A stretch of 55,593 bases of DNA from Acidobacteriota bacterium (GCA_021778515.1 JAJYCJ010000010.1:1-55593), one strand, 5' to 3'; positions 36,401-44,269 are shown, counted from the stretch's first letter. A program made the numbers and translations. The notes: generated by a model not told the origin, from the sequence alone.

Positions 36401-36800
36401 ATTCACCACGGAGAACACGGAGAGCACGGAGTGGGCTGAGGCAGGAGCGCTCTCCCGAGCGCGACAGGTCTTCGGGACGCTGGACGCGCGTTGTTCCCAG
36501 TTCTGTTCGGGCGTCATCCCGTGGGCGGCATCGAAGGGCTTCCTGCACGGGATCCCGCCGATACGAGTCTGCGCGGTTTTGAATCCAACGAGATTCTGAG
36601 CAAGGTGCCCCTCGACGCAGCCCTCAGGATGACCTGTCTGTGCGACGGGTGACCTGCGCGGCTCGGGACGCGAGGCGCGGGATGCGAGGGGGGGGACGCG
36701 AGGCACGAGGAGGGATTCACCACGGAGGACACGGAGAGCACGGAGAAGACTGAGGTAGGAGCGCTCTCCCGAGGGCGACAGGTCCGCGAGACGCTAAACG
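36401..36800. repeat. Two ~80-bp direct repeats with CACGGAGAG units
   Basis: GATTCACCACGGAG...ACACGGAGAGCACGGAG followed by GAGGYAGGAGCGCTCTCCCG and GCGACAGGTC occurs at 36401-36473 and again at 36714-36784. 9-bp CACGGAGA units are tandem within each. Related CACAGAG/CACGGAG arrays lie at 20383, 38637, 42635, 49771 and 50724. The 670-nt gap after the btuB-like gene holds no ORF of merit. Confidence 0.75.
36512..36634. repeat. REP-like palindromic repeat, copy 1 (~123 bp)
   Basis: Begins CGTCATCCCGTGGGCGGCAT and ends GCCCTCAGGATGACC, so the ends (GTCAT.../...ATGAC) are inverted. Internal matches to the other copies are CACGGGATCCCGCCG, GAAGGGCTTCCTG and TCTGAGCAAGGTGCCCCTCG. Confidence 0.75.
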
Positions 36801-36914
36801 CGAGAGGCGCGGCGCACAGGAGCCGGGAAAGGACTGCCGAGAAACGCAGCCGTTGTCCTCGATGGCGGTCTCGTGCCCTCCTCACTCCTCACTTCCCCCG
36901 GGCCGGGCAGCGGT

Positions 36915-36943
36915 TTGACGGTGCCAAGCGCCTATGGTAGAGT
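36915..36943 (+). promoter_or_regulatory. Sigma-70-type promoter for the DUF4388 gene
   Basis: TTGACG (36915-36920), a 17-bp spacer and TAGAGT (36938-36943), about 112 nt upstream of the ATG at 37055. Confidence 0.6.
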
Positions 36944-37054
36944 CTTTTACTCTGTCCGGATTAGGATCGATTCCAGGGAGAACGGCGACTCGAAGCGGGG
37001 TCAAAGACGGGAGGACGGGCTCGGCGGGAAGGCATTTCCCAGAGTCGGGTGTTC

Positions 37055-37888
37055 ATGATGACCTTTCAGGGCTCACTCAAGGAACTGCACCTGCCAGACG
37101 TCATCCAGCTCGTCTCCGTGTCGGGCAAGACCGGGTGCTTCCACCTCGACCGAGAGGGTGAGGCGGGCTCCATCTACCTGGAAAACGGCCGCATCGTCCA
37201 CGCTTCCCTGGGAAAGCTCGCGGGTGAGGAGGCCGTCTACGCCCTCTCCACCTGGTCCGAGGGCAGCTTCCACTTCCGCCCGGGTGACGCGGCCCCCGCC
37301 CACACCATCACCAAGAACAACACCAACCTCCTCATGGAAGCGGCGCGCCGGATGGACGAGTGGCGCGTGCTCTCCAAGAAGATCCCCTCCCTGGACAGGG
37401 TGCCCCGCTTTCAGGTCCCCGAGGGCAAGCAGGGACAGATCAACCTGAACACCCAGGAGTGGCTCATCCTCAGCAAGATCGACGGCCAGGCCGACATCGA
37501 AACCATCGCCGAGCGGCTCGAACTCTCCACCTTCGAGGTCGCCAAGCTCCTGTACGGACTGGTCACCATGGGGCTGATCGTGCTGGACGCGCCGGCCCCC
37601 CGGCCCGCCGCTGGCCCCGACGAGGTGGAGGACCGCCTCCTCCGCCTGCTGGAGCGCCTGCGGGACGAAGCCTTCGCCGTCCTGGGCGAGGCGGGCAGGC
37701 CCGTGGTCCAGATGGCCTTCGCCGAGGCCGACCACGGAGTCCGCGATGGGCAGGGCACGGAGGCCGTGCAGTCCATGTGCCAGACGGTCATCCAGCACGC
37801 CGCCCAGTCCGGTGGCCCCGACGTCCAGCGCCAGGTGGCCGAGCGCTTCCGGGACATCCTCTCCTCCTGGAACGCCGGAGCCTTTTGA
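37055..37888 (+). CDS. DUF4388 (PATAN-like) domain protein
   Basis: Encodes 277 aa, cytoplasmic. The N-terminal ~100 residues match the DUF4388 pattern: FQGSLKELHLPDVIQLVSVS, GKTGCFHLDREGEAGSIYLENGRIVHA and GEEAVYAL. Such domains are common in GTPase and kinase signalling of Acidobacteria and myxobacteria. A winged-helix-like middle (EWLILSKIDGQADIETIAERLEL) and a C-terminal helical part follow. The start is ATG 37055 or 37058; the ribosome site is weak (GGGAAGG is far), so the start is uncertain. A role in protein-protein signalling is inference from the family. Confidence 0.85.
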   Translation: MMTFQGSLKELHLPDVIQLVSVSGKTGCFHLDREGEAGSIYLENGRIVHASLGKLAGEEAVYALSTWSEGSFHFRPGDAAPAHTITKNNTNLLMEAARRMDEWRVLSKKIPSLDRVPRFQVPEGKQGQINLNTQEWLILSKIDGQADIETIAERLELSTFEVAKLLYGLVTMGLIVLDAPAPRPAAGPDEVEDRLLRLLERLRDEAFAVLGEAGRPVVQMAFAEADHGVRDGQGTEAVQSMCQTVIQHAAQSGGPDVQRQVAERFRDILSSWNAGAF

Positions 37889-37981
37889 TCCGTTGTTGAC
37901 AACCGGGAAGGGGCCCGAGGCCGCGCCGAGGACGAAGGGCGGCGGGTGCTCGGCCGCGCCCGGAGGGATTCCGGAGGTTCG

Positions 37982-38617
37982 ATGCGCACCCTGATCGTGG
38001 TCCGCCACGGCGAGACGGAGTGGAACTCGGAGAAACGGATCCAGGGCTCCGTCGACGTGCCGCTCTCGCCGAAGGGCATCGGCCAGGCGGAGGCCCTCGC
38101 CGAGACCATGGCCGGGGAGGCGTGGCGCTTCGACCGGGTCTACACGTCGGATCTCGACCGCTCCCGAACCACGGGCCAGATCCTCGCCGACCGCCTGGAC
38201 ATCCCCGTGCTCGTCACCTCGCCGCTCCTGCGCGAGCTTGACTGCGGCCTGTGGGAGGGCCGGGCCATCGAGGATCTGCGCACCCATGAGCCGGAGGCCT
38301 ACGCCTCGTGGCTGGACGACCCCGAGTGGGCCATTCCCGGGGGCGAGTCGGTCTCGGAGCTGTACGGGCGGGTGGTCACCTTCTTCCTGGAGCAGAATGC
38401 CACTCTGGAGGGCTGCCGCGACGTACTCCTGGTGGCCCACGGCCTGGCGAACCGCATGATCCTGGCGGCGCTCATGAGGATAGAGCCCCAGCGCGCCCGG
38501 TACTTCACTCAGGACAACACGGCCATCAACGCCTTCAGTTGGCACTCCAACGGGCGGATCTACTGCGAGGCGTGGAACGCCACCTGCCACCTGGAGCGGC
38601 AGAGCGAGGACGTGTGA
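37982..38617 (+). CDS. Histidine phosphatase family protein (phosphoglycerate mutase-like)
   Basis: Encodes 211 aa. The phospho-accepting His is in VVRHGETEWNSEKRIQG; the second His is in LLVAHGLANR, with conserved Arg in SDLDRSRTTGQI and Glu in LLRELDCGLWEG. It is closest in style to cofactor-dependent phosphatases of the PhoE/CobC group. A B12-related CobC role is possible given the neighbourhood, but not shown. ATG 37982 has GGAGGT just upstream; the track start at 37946 lacks a site. Confidence 0.92.
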   Translation: MRTLIVVRHGETEWNSEKRIQGSVDVPLSPKGIGQAEALAETMAGEAWRFDRVYTSDLDRSRTTGQILADRLDIPVLVTSPLLRELDCGLWEGRAIEDLRTHEPEAYASWLDDPEWAIPGGESVSELYGRVVTFFLEQNATLEGCRDVLLVAHGLANRMILAALMRIEPQRARYFTQDNTAINAFSWHSNGRIYCEAWNATCHLERQSEDV

Positions 38618-38635
38618 CGGGCGTCGCTCCGGCTT

Positions 38636-38732
38636 AACCACAGAGGCACAGAGGGGAGAATGACCAGAGGACGGGGAAGCGGCAGGGCGGAGGGATCAGG
38701 GAAGTCCGTGGGAGCCGTCGCCCGACGGCGAC
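38636..38732. repeat. CACAGAG array and GGGAGCCGTCGCCCGACGGCGA fragment
   Basis: ACCACAGAGGCACAGAGG at 38638-38655. A partial copy (TGGGAGCCGTCGCCCGACGG, 38709-38731) of the 70-bp repeat seen at 42931 and 43779. Both sit in the 170-nt gap before argS. Confidence 0.6.
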
Positions 38733-38787
38733 CGCCCCTGGCGTCACCGCCGCCGTCTCGTGCCGTCCTCCCTAGGGAGGACCGACC

Positions 38788-40935
38788 ATGTTGACGGCCG
38801 TATCCGCGTGGCAGGAGGCCCTGTCGGCCGAGATCGAGGCCCGCTTCGGAGTGGCGCTCGATCCCGCCCAGATCCCCTTCACCTTTCCGCCCAAGACCGA
38901 GCTGGGAGACGCGGCCACCACCGTGGCCTTCGCGCTGGCCAAGACCCTGCGGCGACCGCCGGCCGAGATCGCCGGCGCCCTCGCGGGAACCCGCCTTCCG
39001 GGCGTGCGCGAGATCCGGACCGCGGGCGGCTACATGAACCTCTTCCTGGACCGGGGCTGGGCGGTGGAGCGCCTGCTCTCCCGCGGCTTCCTTCCCGCGG
39101 GCCTCGAGGGCAAGATCATCGTCGAGCACACCAACATCAATCCCAACAAGGCCGCCCACGTAGGCCACCTGCGCAACGCCGTCCTCGGCGACACCCTCGT
39201 GCGCTGCCTGCGCTACCTCGGCCGGCAGGTGGAGGTCCAGAACTACATCGACGACACCGGAGTCCAGGTGGCCGACGTGGTCGTGGGGTTCCAGCGCATC
39301 CTGGGTTGGAAGTTAAGAGACGTCAGAAGCCTTATCGCATTGATGAGGGACTTCACGGCGGCGAATGGTACCTACGTCCATCTGCAGGACTTGATCTTCA
39401 GTTGGTATGGCTTTTGGACGGCCGACAACCTCAAGCGGTTTGGGCTTGATGGACTCATCCCTGAACAGGCGTGCGCGCTACCTTATCCACCGGTCTACGA
39501 TTACTTCCATGGTGCCATGGGCCGTTTCGATGCCTTCTGTTGGGGGCTCTATGCTCGCGTGGCGCCCTGGTACGCCCAGTCAGAAGAGAACAAGGCAGCG
39601 CGCCTGGACACGCTCCACCTCATGGAGGAGGGCGGCAACGAGACGGCCGAGATGGCCGCCCTCGTGGCCGAGGAGATGGTCCGCTGTCACCTCTGCACCA
39701 TGGAGCGCCTCGGCATCCGCTACGACGTCCTGCCCCACGAGAGCGACATCCTGAAGATCGGCTTCTGGGCCTCCTGCTTCGAGAAGCTCAAGACCTCGGG
39801 CGCCGTCCACCGCGTGCCCGCCGACTCGGAGGACAAGAACCGCGGCTGCTGGGTCATGGCCCTCCAGGAGTCGGAGGAGTTCAAGGGCATGTCCGACGCC
39901 GACAAGGTCATCGTCCGCTCCAACGGCACCGTGACCTACATCGGCAAGGACATGGCCTACCAGCTCTGGAAGTTCGGCCTGCTGGGCCGGGACTTCCACT
40001 ACCGGCCGTTCCCCGGCTCGCCCTATCCCATCTGGCGCACCGACGCCGTCTCCTCGGAACCCGGCGCTCCGTCGTGCGGGGGCGGGCGTGCGGTCTACAA
40101 CGTCATCGACGTGCGCCAGTCCTACCTCCAGAAGATCGTGAAGGAGGGGCTCCGGCAGATGGGCCACGAGAAGGAGGCCGAGCGCTCCGTCCACTTCGCC
40201 TACGAGATGGTGGCGCTGGCCACCAAGTTCGTGCGCTCCGAGATGGAGAAGGGCGCCCACTTCGAGCTCTCCGAGGAGGAGCTGGCCAAGCCCTTCGTGG
40301 AGATGTCGGGCCGGAAGGGGCTCGGCTTCCAGGCCGACCTCCTGCTGGACCGGATGAAGGACCGCGCCCTCGCCGAGATCGAGACCCGCGAGCCCGAGCT
40401 GGCGACGACCGACCGGGCGCAGTGGGAACACCGCGCCGAGGCCCTGGCCACCGCCGCCCTGCGCTTCTACATGGTCAAGTACAACAAAAACCAGGTGGTG
40501 GCCTTCGACCTCGAACAGGCCCTCGCCTTCGAGGGAGACACCGGCCCCTACCTCCAGTACGCCTGCGTGCGGGCCGAGAACATCCTCCGAAAGGCCGCCG
40601 AGCAGGGCCTCGCCGTGCCCGACCCCGCCGACCCCTCCGCGCTCTCCGAGTGCGCCCCGCACTTCGACGAGGAGGGCTGGGGCCTGCTCTCGCTCTTCCT
40701 GCGCGTGCCCATCCAGGTGAAGATGGCCGTGGACTCCCTCGACCTGAACATCGTGGCCCGCCAGCTCTACGACGCCGCCCAGGCCTTCCACGCCTACTAC
40801 CACCACTTCCCCGTCATCCAGGAGCCCGACCCCGCCAGGCGCTCCGCCCGCCTCCTCACCGTAGCCCTCTTCGCCCGTCTGCTCCGCGAGGGCCTCGACC
40901 AGCTCCTCGGCATCCCCGTCCCCGAGAGGATGTGA
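38788..40935 (+). CDS. argS: Arginyl-tRNA synthetase
   Basis: Encodes 715 aa and charges tRNA-Arg. It has an N-terminal additional domain (~1-90), the class I HIGH-type motif in AAHVGHLRN, YIDDTGVQVADVV, a KMSKS-equivalent EMSGRKGLG, and the C-terminal DALR anticodon domain (LQYACVRAENILRKA). It is longer than the usual ~560-640 aa. Between VVGFQRI (~171) and RFDAFCWGLYARVAPWY (~247) lies a ~75-residue insert, RDVRSLIALMRDFTAANGTY to YDYFHGAMG. Its DNA (39301-39540) is only ~54% GC against ~65-72% on both sides. The frame is intact, so the enzyme is presumably active. ATG 38788 follows AGGGAGG. Confidence 0.95.
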   Translation: MLTAVSAWQEALSAEIEARFGVALDPAQIPFTFPPKTELGDAATTVAFALAKTLRRPPAEIAGALAGTRLPGVREIRTAGGYMNLFLDRGWAVERLLSRGFLPAGLEGKIIVEHTNINPNKAAHVGHLRNAVLGDTLVRCLRYLGRQVEVQNYIDDTGVQVADVVVGFQRILGWKLRDVRSLIALMRDFTAANGTYVHLQDLIFSWYGFWTADNLKRFGLDGLIPEQACALPYPPVYDYFHGAMGRFDAFCWGLYARVAPWYAQSEENKAARLDTLHLMEEGGNETAEMAALVAEEMVRCHLCTMERLGIRYDVLPHESDILKIGFWASCFEKLKTSGAVHRVPADSEDKNRGCWVMALQESEEFKGMSDADKVIVRSNGTVTYIGKDMAYQLWKFGLLGRDFHYRPFPGSPYPIWRTDAVSSEPGAPSCGGGRAVYNVIDVRQSYLQKIVKEGLRQMGHEKEAERSVHFAYEMVALATKFVRSEMEKGAHFELSEEELAKPFVEMSGRKGLGFQADLLLDRMKDRALAEIETREPELATTDRAQWEHRAEALATAALRFYMVKYNKNQVVAFDLEQALAFEGDTGPYLQYACVRAENILRKAAEQGLAVPDPADPSALSECAPHFDEEGWGLLSLFLRVPIQVKMAVDSLDLNIVARQLYDAAQAFHAYYHHFPVIQEPDPARRSARLLTVALFARLLREGLDQLLGIPVPERM

Positions 40936-40974
40936 CACCGAAGGCTTCATTCGTTGGGCCGCGTTTCCATTTCG

Positions 40975-41097
40975 CGTCATTCCGTGGGCTCCCTCGAAGG
41001 CCCGCTAGCACGGAATCCTGCCGCCACAAGACCGCGCGGTTGCTGGGCATGGCGGGATCCTGAGCGAGCGGCGCTCTGGAGCGGCCCTCAGGATGAC
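40975..41097. repeat. REP-like palindromic repeat, copy 2
   Basis: CGTCATTCCGTGGGCTCCCT ... CACGGAATCCTGCCG ... GGCGGGATCCTGAGC ... CCCTCAGGATGACG. It ends 14 nt before the stop codon of the GIY-YIG gene on the minus strand. Confidence 0.78.
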
Positions 41098-41110
41098 GGG
41101 AACGCGGCAA

Positions 41111-41413
41111 TCACTTCATCCAACGTGCGGAGAGATCCAGCCAATCCGGATTGGCGCTTTCGACCAGACGGATCTTCCAAGCCCTATGCCAGTTCTTGAT
41201 CTGCTTCTCTCTTGTGATGGCCGCCCTGATATCCGTCGCGACTTCATAGAAGACGAGCCTTGTGCAATGGTACCGGCTGGCGAAGCTCTTGGGATCGCAG
41301 TGCGTCCGATGCTCCCAGAGCCGTCTGGCGAGATCGGCAGTCACGCCGGTGTACAGGACCGTGCGGCGCTCATTGGTCAGGATATACACCGCCGCAAAGG
41401 CACCCCGTCGCAT
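41111..41413 (-). CDS. Small GIY-YIG nuclease-domain protein
   Basis: Encodes 100 aa from MRRGAFAAVYILTN, the usual length of YhbQ-like single-domain GIY-YIG proteins. The motif appears as VYIL...YTG, followed by LARRLWEHR (catalytic Arg), the RYHCTRLVFYE strand and REKQIKNWHRAWK with the metal-binding Glu. The track ORF reaches 41779, but its first half is read through REP-like repeats, so ATG at 41413 is the sensible start. GGAG lies ~10 nt upstream. It is packed between REP copies on both sides. Function in the cell is not known for most of this family. Confidence 0.88.
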   Translation of the reverse strand: MRRGAFAAVYILTNERRTVLYTGVTADLARRLWEHRTHCDPKSFASRYHCTRLVFYEVATDIRAAITREKQIKNWHRAWKIRLVESANPDWLDLSARWMK

Positions 41414-41449
41414 ACCTGGTCTCCGCTTTTTCCGAAGGATACCACGGCG

Positions 41450-41672
41450 CGTCACTCCGTGGGCGCCTTCAAGGGGCCCCTCGCACAGCCGGCCCGTGGC
41501 GGACCCCAAGGGGTTCCTGGCACGGGGGAGCTGGCCGTTGCGAACAGGCGTCATTCCGTGGCCTCCTTCAAAGGGTTGCTTACAGGGAATCCCGCCGAAC
41601 CAAAGACCGCGCGAGTCTTGGCCCGGCGGGATCCTGAGCCAGAAGCCCTCTGGAGTCTGCCTCAGGATGACT
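41450..41672. repeat. REP-like palindromic repeats, copies 3 (partial) and 4
   Basis: The partial copy begins CGTCACTCCGTGGGCGCCTT at 41450. The complete copy runs from CGTCATTCCGTGGCCTCCTT (41549) through GGGAATCCCGCCG and CCCGGCGGGATCCTGAGCCA to CTGCCTCAGGATGACT (41672). They are in tandem, same orientation as copy 2. Confidence 0.78.
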
Positions 41673-41691
41673 CCGCTGCGCGTTTTTCCTG

Positions 41692-41697
41692 TATACT
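41692..41697 (+). promoter_or_regulatory. TATACT -10 element for the lipid kinase-like gene
   Basis: GTTTTTCCTGTATACTTTGTG has a good -10 hexamer (41692-41697) just after the REP copy. No convincing -35 is seen. GGGAGG at 41709-41714 is the ribosome site for ATG 41719. Confidence 0.45.
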
Positions 41698-41718
41698 TTG
41701 TGGTGAAAAGGGAGGCCG

Positions 41719-42603
41719 ATGGCGAAGATCCTGTTGGTCGTGAATCCCGTTGCCGGCCGGGGGAAGGCGCTGCGCGCACTGCCGAAGATCGAGGCGCGCC
41801 TGCGGGAACTCGGCATCGAGTACGACCTCAGGCGGACCGAATACCCGGACCACGCCGCCGAGATATCGCGGCGGGCCGCCGAGGAGGGCTACGACATCGT
41901 GGCCTGCGTGGGCGGCGACGGAACCGTGAGCGAGACGGGCCGAGGGCTCATCGGCACCCAGACCGCGCTGGCCCTGCTCCCCGAGGGGACGGGCAACGAC
42001 TTCGCCCGCGCGCTGGGGGTCTACCGGAAGCTCGACCTGGCCATCCGCGCGCTCAAAGAGGGCACGATCGAGCCCATCGACGTGGGCCGCTTCGGCCCCC
42101 ACACCTTCCTGAACACCGTGGGCGTGGGCTTCGACGGGCAGGTCACCCACGACAACCTGAAGGTCAAGAAGCTCACGGGCATCCTCTCCTACCTCGTGGT
42201 CGTCATGAAGATCCTGCCCACCTACAAAAACCCCTCCTTCCACCTCAAGGCGCGCGACTGGGAGTTCAAGAGCAAGGGGGTCTTGGTGGAGTTCGGGAAC
42301 GGCCAGTGCGCCGGCGGGGGCTTCTTCCTCACGCCCCACGCCGACCTCCAGGACGGCCTACTGGACGTGACCCTGCTGGGGGACTACGGCCCCATGCAGC
42401 GCTTCGTGGCCCTGCCCATGGTGCTCCTCAGGCGCATGAAGATGCTCAAGGGCGTCCAGTCCTTCAAGACCGACATCCTCCAGATCGCCGTGGACCGGCC
42501 CACCTACATCCACGTGGACGGCAACCTCCGCCAGATGACCGAGCCCGCCATCGTCGAGATCCTCCCCAAGGCCCTCAGGGTGGTCTTCCCGCCGAAGGGG
42601 TGA
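41719..42603 (+). CDS. Diacylglycerol/sphingosine kinase-like lipid kinase (YegS/DagK family)
   Basis: Encodes 294 aa, a soluble or peripheral membrane enzyme that phosphorylates a lipid such as diacylglycerol. Family motifs are NPVAGRGKA at the start, the nucleotide-binding CVGGDGTVSETGRGL, LLPEGTGNDFARALG and the late DGLLDVTLLGDYG. PTYIHVDGNL near the end matches the C-terminal beta-sandwich signature. Length is normal. It stands alone between repeat arrays. The exact lipid substrate is unknown. Confidence 0.93.
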   Translation: MAKILLVVNPVAGRGKALRALPKIEARLRELGIEYDLRRTEYPDHAAEISRRAAEEGYDIVACVGGDGTVSETGRGLIGTQTALALLPEGTGNDFARALGVYRKLDLAIRALKEGTIEPIDVGRFGPHTFLNTVGVGFDGQVTHDNLKVKKLTGILSYLVVVMKILPTYKNPSFHLKARDWEFKSKGVLVEFGNGQCAGGGFFLTPHADLQDGLLDVTLLGDYGPMQRFVALPMVLLRRMKMLKGVQSFKTDILQIAVDRPTYIHVDGNLRQMTEPAIVEILPKALRVVFPPKG

Positions 42604-42747
42604 GGCGCGAGACGCTGGACGCAGAGAAGCACTCACCACGGAGAGCACGGAGAGCACGGAGGATGAGGGGGCTGAAGGGGCTGAGGAGCGGAGGGGCCGA
42701 GGAGCGGAGGAGCGGAGGAGCGGAGGAGCAGAGGAGCAGAGGAGCCA
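42604..42747. repeat. CACGGAGAG array and 8-bp microsatellite (GAGGAGCG)n
   Basis: CACCACGGAGAGCACGGAGA lies at about 42637-42656. From 42683 to 42746 there are eight consecutive copies of GAGGAGCG with point changes (GAGGGGCC, GAGGAGCA, GAGGAGCC). Confidence 0.8.
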
Positions 42748-42772
42748 GGATGGCGCCCATGCCCCGTTCCCT

Positions 42773-42893
42773 GTCATTCTGAGGGCCGCCCCCGGAGGGC
42801 TCCCCAGGAAGAATCTCATGCGGCGCCCAGGCATTTCCAGGCTCATGAGATCCCCCCGCGTGCGGCCCTTCGCAAAGGCGCCCTCAGGATGAC
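42773..42893. repeat. Diverged REP-like palindrome, copy 5
   Basis: GTCATTCTGAGGGCC...GGCGCCCTCAGGATGAC shows the same inverted ends as the other copies, but the middle (AAGAATCTCATG...CATGAGATCCC) differs. Confidence 0.6.
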
Positions 42894-42930
42894 GCCACCC
42901 CGGCGGGGCCCGGCGGCGACCTTTCACGAG

Positions 42931-43000
42931 GTCGCGATCAGGCGATCGCTCCCATGACCACCGGCCTCTCCCCTGTGGGAGCCGTCGCCCGACGGCGACG
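42931..43000 (+). repeat. 70-bp direct repeat, left copy (flanks HEPN/MNT operon)
   Basis: GTCGCGATCAGGCGATCGCTCC, a short ATGACCACCGGCC segment and GTGGGAGCCGTCGCCCGACG. It is nearly identical and in the same orientation as 43779-43846, on the other side of the toxin-antitoxin pair. Confidence 0.8.
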
Positions 43001-43082
43001 TGAGCATGAAGGCGTTCGCGATCGGCCAGCGGTGCTCCCCTGAGCGGAGGATCCGCGGGACAAGGTCGGCTGAGCGCCCTTC

Positions 43083-43112
43083 TTGCGCTCGATCTGATCC
43101 CCGGCCTATATT
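43083..43112 (+). promoter_or_regulatory. Possible promoter for the HEPN/MNT operon
   Basis: TTGCGC (43083-43088), an 18-bp spacer and TATATT (43107-43112), with the ATG at 43132 and GGAGGGT between. Confidence 0.5.
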
Positions 43113-43131
43113 GCCTCCACGGAGGGTCCAC

Positions 43132-43422
43132 ATGGGCATCCCAGAACGCCTGGCGGAGCGCCGGGAAGAAATCCTGGCCGTCGCGGAGCGCCACGGCGCC
43201 TCCAACGTGCGCGTGTTTGGGTCGGTGGCCCGGGGAGAGGCGCGGCCGGAGAGCGACGTGGACCTTCTCGTGGACTTTTCGCCCCGCGCCAGCCTGATGG
43301 ACCAAGTTGCCTTACTTCAGGAATTGGAGGACCTGTTGGCGGCTAGGGTGGACGTCGTCAGCGCCAATGCCCTGCACTGGTACATTCGGGACAGGGTTCT
43401 CGCGGAGGCTGTACCCCTATGA
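43132..43422 (+). CDS. mntA: MNT-type minimal nucleotidyltransferase antitoxin
   Basis: Encodes 96 aa. The nucleotidyltransferase signature is clear: VFGSVARGEARPESDVDLLV, with the GS and the two catalytic Asp in DVD. In HEPN/MNT modules the MNT protein AMPylates or otherwise modifies the HEPN toxin and neutralises it. ATG 43132 has GGAGGG about 9 nt upstream; the track start at 43000 is inside a repeat. Its last codons overlap the HEPN gene by 4 nt (ATGA). Confidence 0.92.
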   Translation: MGIPERLAERREEILAVAERHGASNVRVFGSVARGEARPESDVDLLVDFSPRASLMDQVALLQELEDLLAARVDVVSANALHWYIRDRVLAEAVPL

Positions 43423-43751
43423 GGGATGACCGCCTCTATCTCATCCATATGAGCGAATCCATCGAGACCATCGTGGCCTACACCTTGGAGGGCCGCGAGG
43501 TGTTCATGGCATCGAAACTCATCCAGGATGCCGTCATCCGAAACTTCGAAGTCTTGGGCGAAGCTGCCAAGCACGTTTCGGACGCCTTCAAGGCAGAGCA
43601 CCCGGAGCTGCCCTGGAAACAGGTCGCAGGTTTCAGGGACGTGCTCATCCATGACTATATGGGGGTGGACCTCGAACGAATCTGGGCCGGCATTGAGGGG
43701 GACCTGCCTCCTCTGAGGGCGAGCCTCTCTTCCATCCTTTCAAAACAGTAG
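43419..43751 (+). CDS. hepT: HEPN-domain (DUF86/HepT-like) toxin
   Basis: Encodes 110 aa, an all-helical HEPN ribonuclease-type toxin. The family motif R-x4-H is visible as RDVLIHDY, preceded by QDAVIRNFEVLGEAAKHVS. ATG 43419 overlaps the MNT stop, giving the usual antitoxin-first order. Together they form a complete type VII-style HEPN/MNT pair. It could contribute to phage defence or genome stabilisation; the sequence does not decide. Confidence 0.93.
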   Translation: MRDDRLYLIHMSESIETIVAYTLEGREVFMASKLIQDAVIRNFEVLGEAAKHVSDAFKAEHPELPWKQVAGFRDVLIHDYMGVDLERIWAGIEGDLPPLRASLSSILSKQ

Positions 43752-43778
43752 TGGCCGGCCAGAGCAGAGAGAAGGCGA

Positions 43779-43846
43779 TCGCGATCAGGCGATCGCTCCT
43801 ACGACCACCGGCCTCTCCCCTGTGGGAGCCGTCGCCCGACGGCGAG
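43779..43846 (+). repeat. 70-bp direct repeat, right copy
   Basis: TCGCGATCAGGCGATCGCTCC ... GACCACCGGCCTCTCCCCTG ... GAGCCGTCGCCCGACGGCGA. Almost identical to 42931-43000. Confidence 0.8.
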
Positions 43847-43914
43847 GCAGCCTCCAAGAAGTGAAGGCCGCTCTTGCGGGCCGGGTCCCGATGACCTGAA
43901 GCGGCCCCCGATCG

Positions 43915-44269
43915 CCTCATTCCGTTGGCTTCCTCGACGAGCTCCAGGCACGGGGGAATCCCGCCGTTGAGAATGGGCGTCATTCCGTGGGCTTCTTCGA
44001 AGGGTTGCTTACACGGAATCCCGCCGTTGCAAGACCGCCCGGTTCTTGCCCGGCGGGATCATGAGCCAGAAGCCCTTTGGAGACTGCCTCAGGATGACTC
44101 CTTCGCGTCCTTCCGTGGGCTTCTCCGAAGATCTCCTGACGGTGCCTGCCCCGTGGCGAGCCTCGAAGGGCTTCTGACACGGGGGAATCCCGCCGATGAA
44201 AGACCGCGCGGTCTTGATCATACCGGGATCCTGAGCAAGGTGCCCCTCGAAGGAGCCCTCAGGATGACG
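43915..44269. repeat. REP-like palindromic repeats, copies 6 (partial), 7 and 8
   Basis: The partial copy 43915-43970 has CTCATTCCGTTGGC and GGGGGAATCCCGCCG. Copy 7 (43978-44099) is the best-preserved: CGTCATTCCGTGGGCTTCTT ... CACGGAATCCCGCCG ... CCCGGCGGGATCATGAGCCA ... CTGCCTCAGGATGACT. Copy 8 (44105-44269) has a ~40-bp internal insertion. All are in the same orientation. The segment 43752-44598 contains no gene; a further degenerate relative lies at ~44459-44580. Confidence 0.78.

Noticed and set aside
41414-41779. N-terminal extension of the GIY-YIG ORF to 222 aa
   Set aside because: The extra 122 residues are read through REP-like repeats and end exactly where the normal GIY-YIG start lies.
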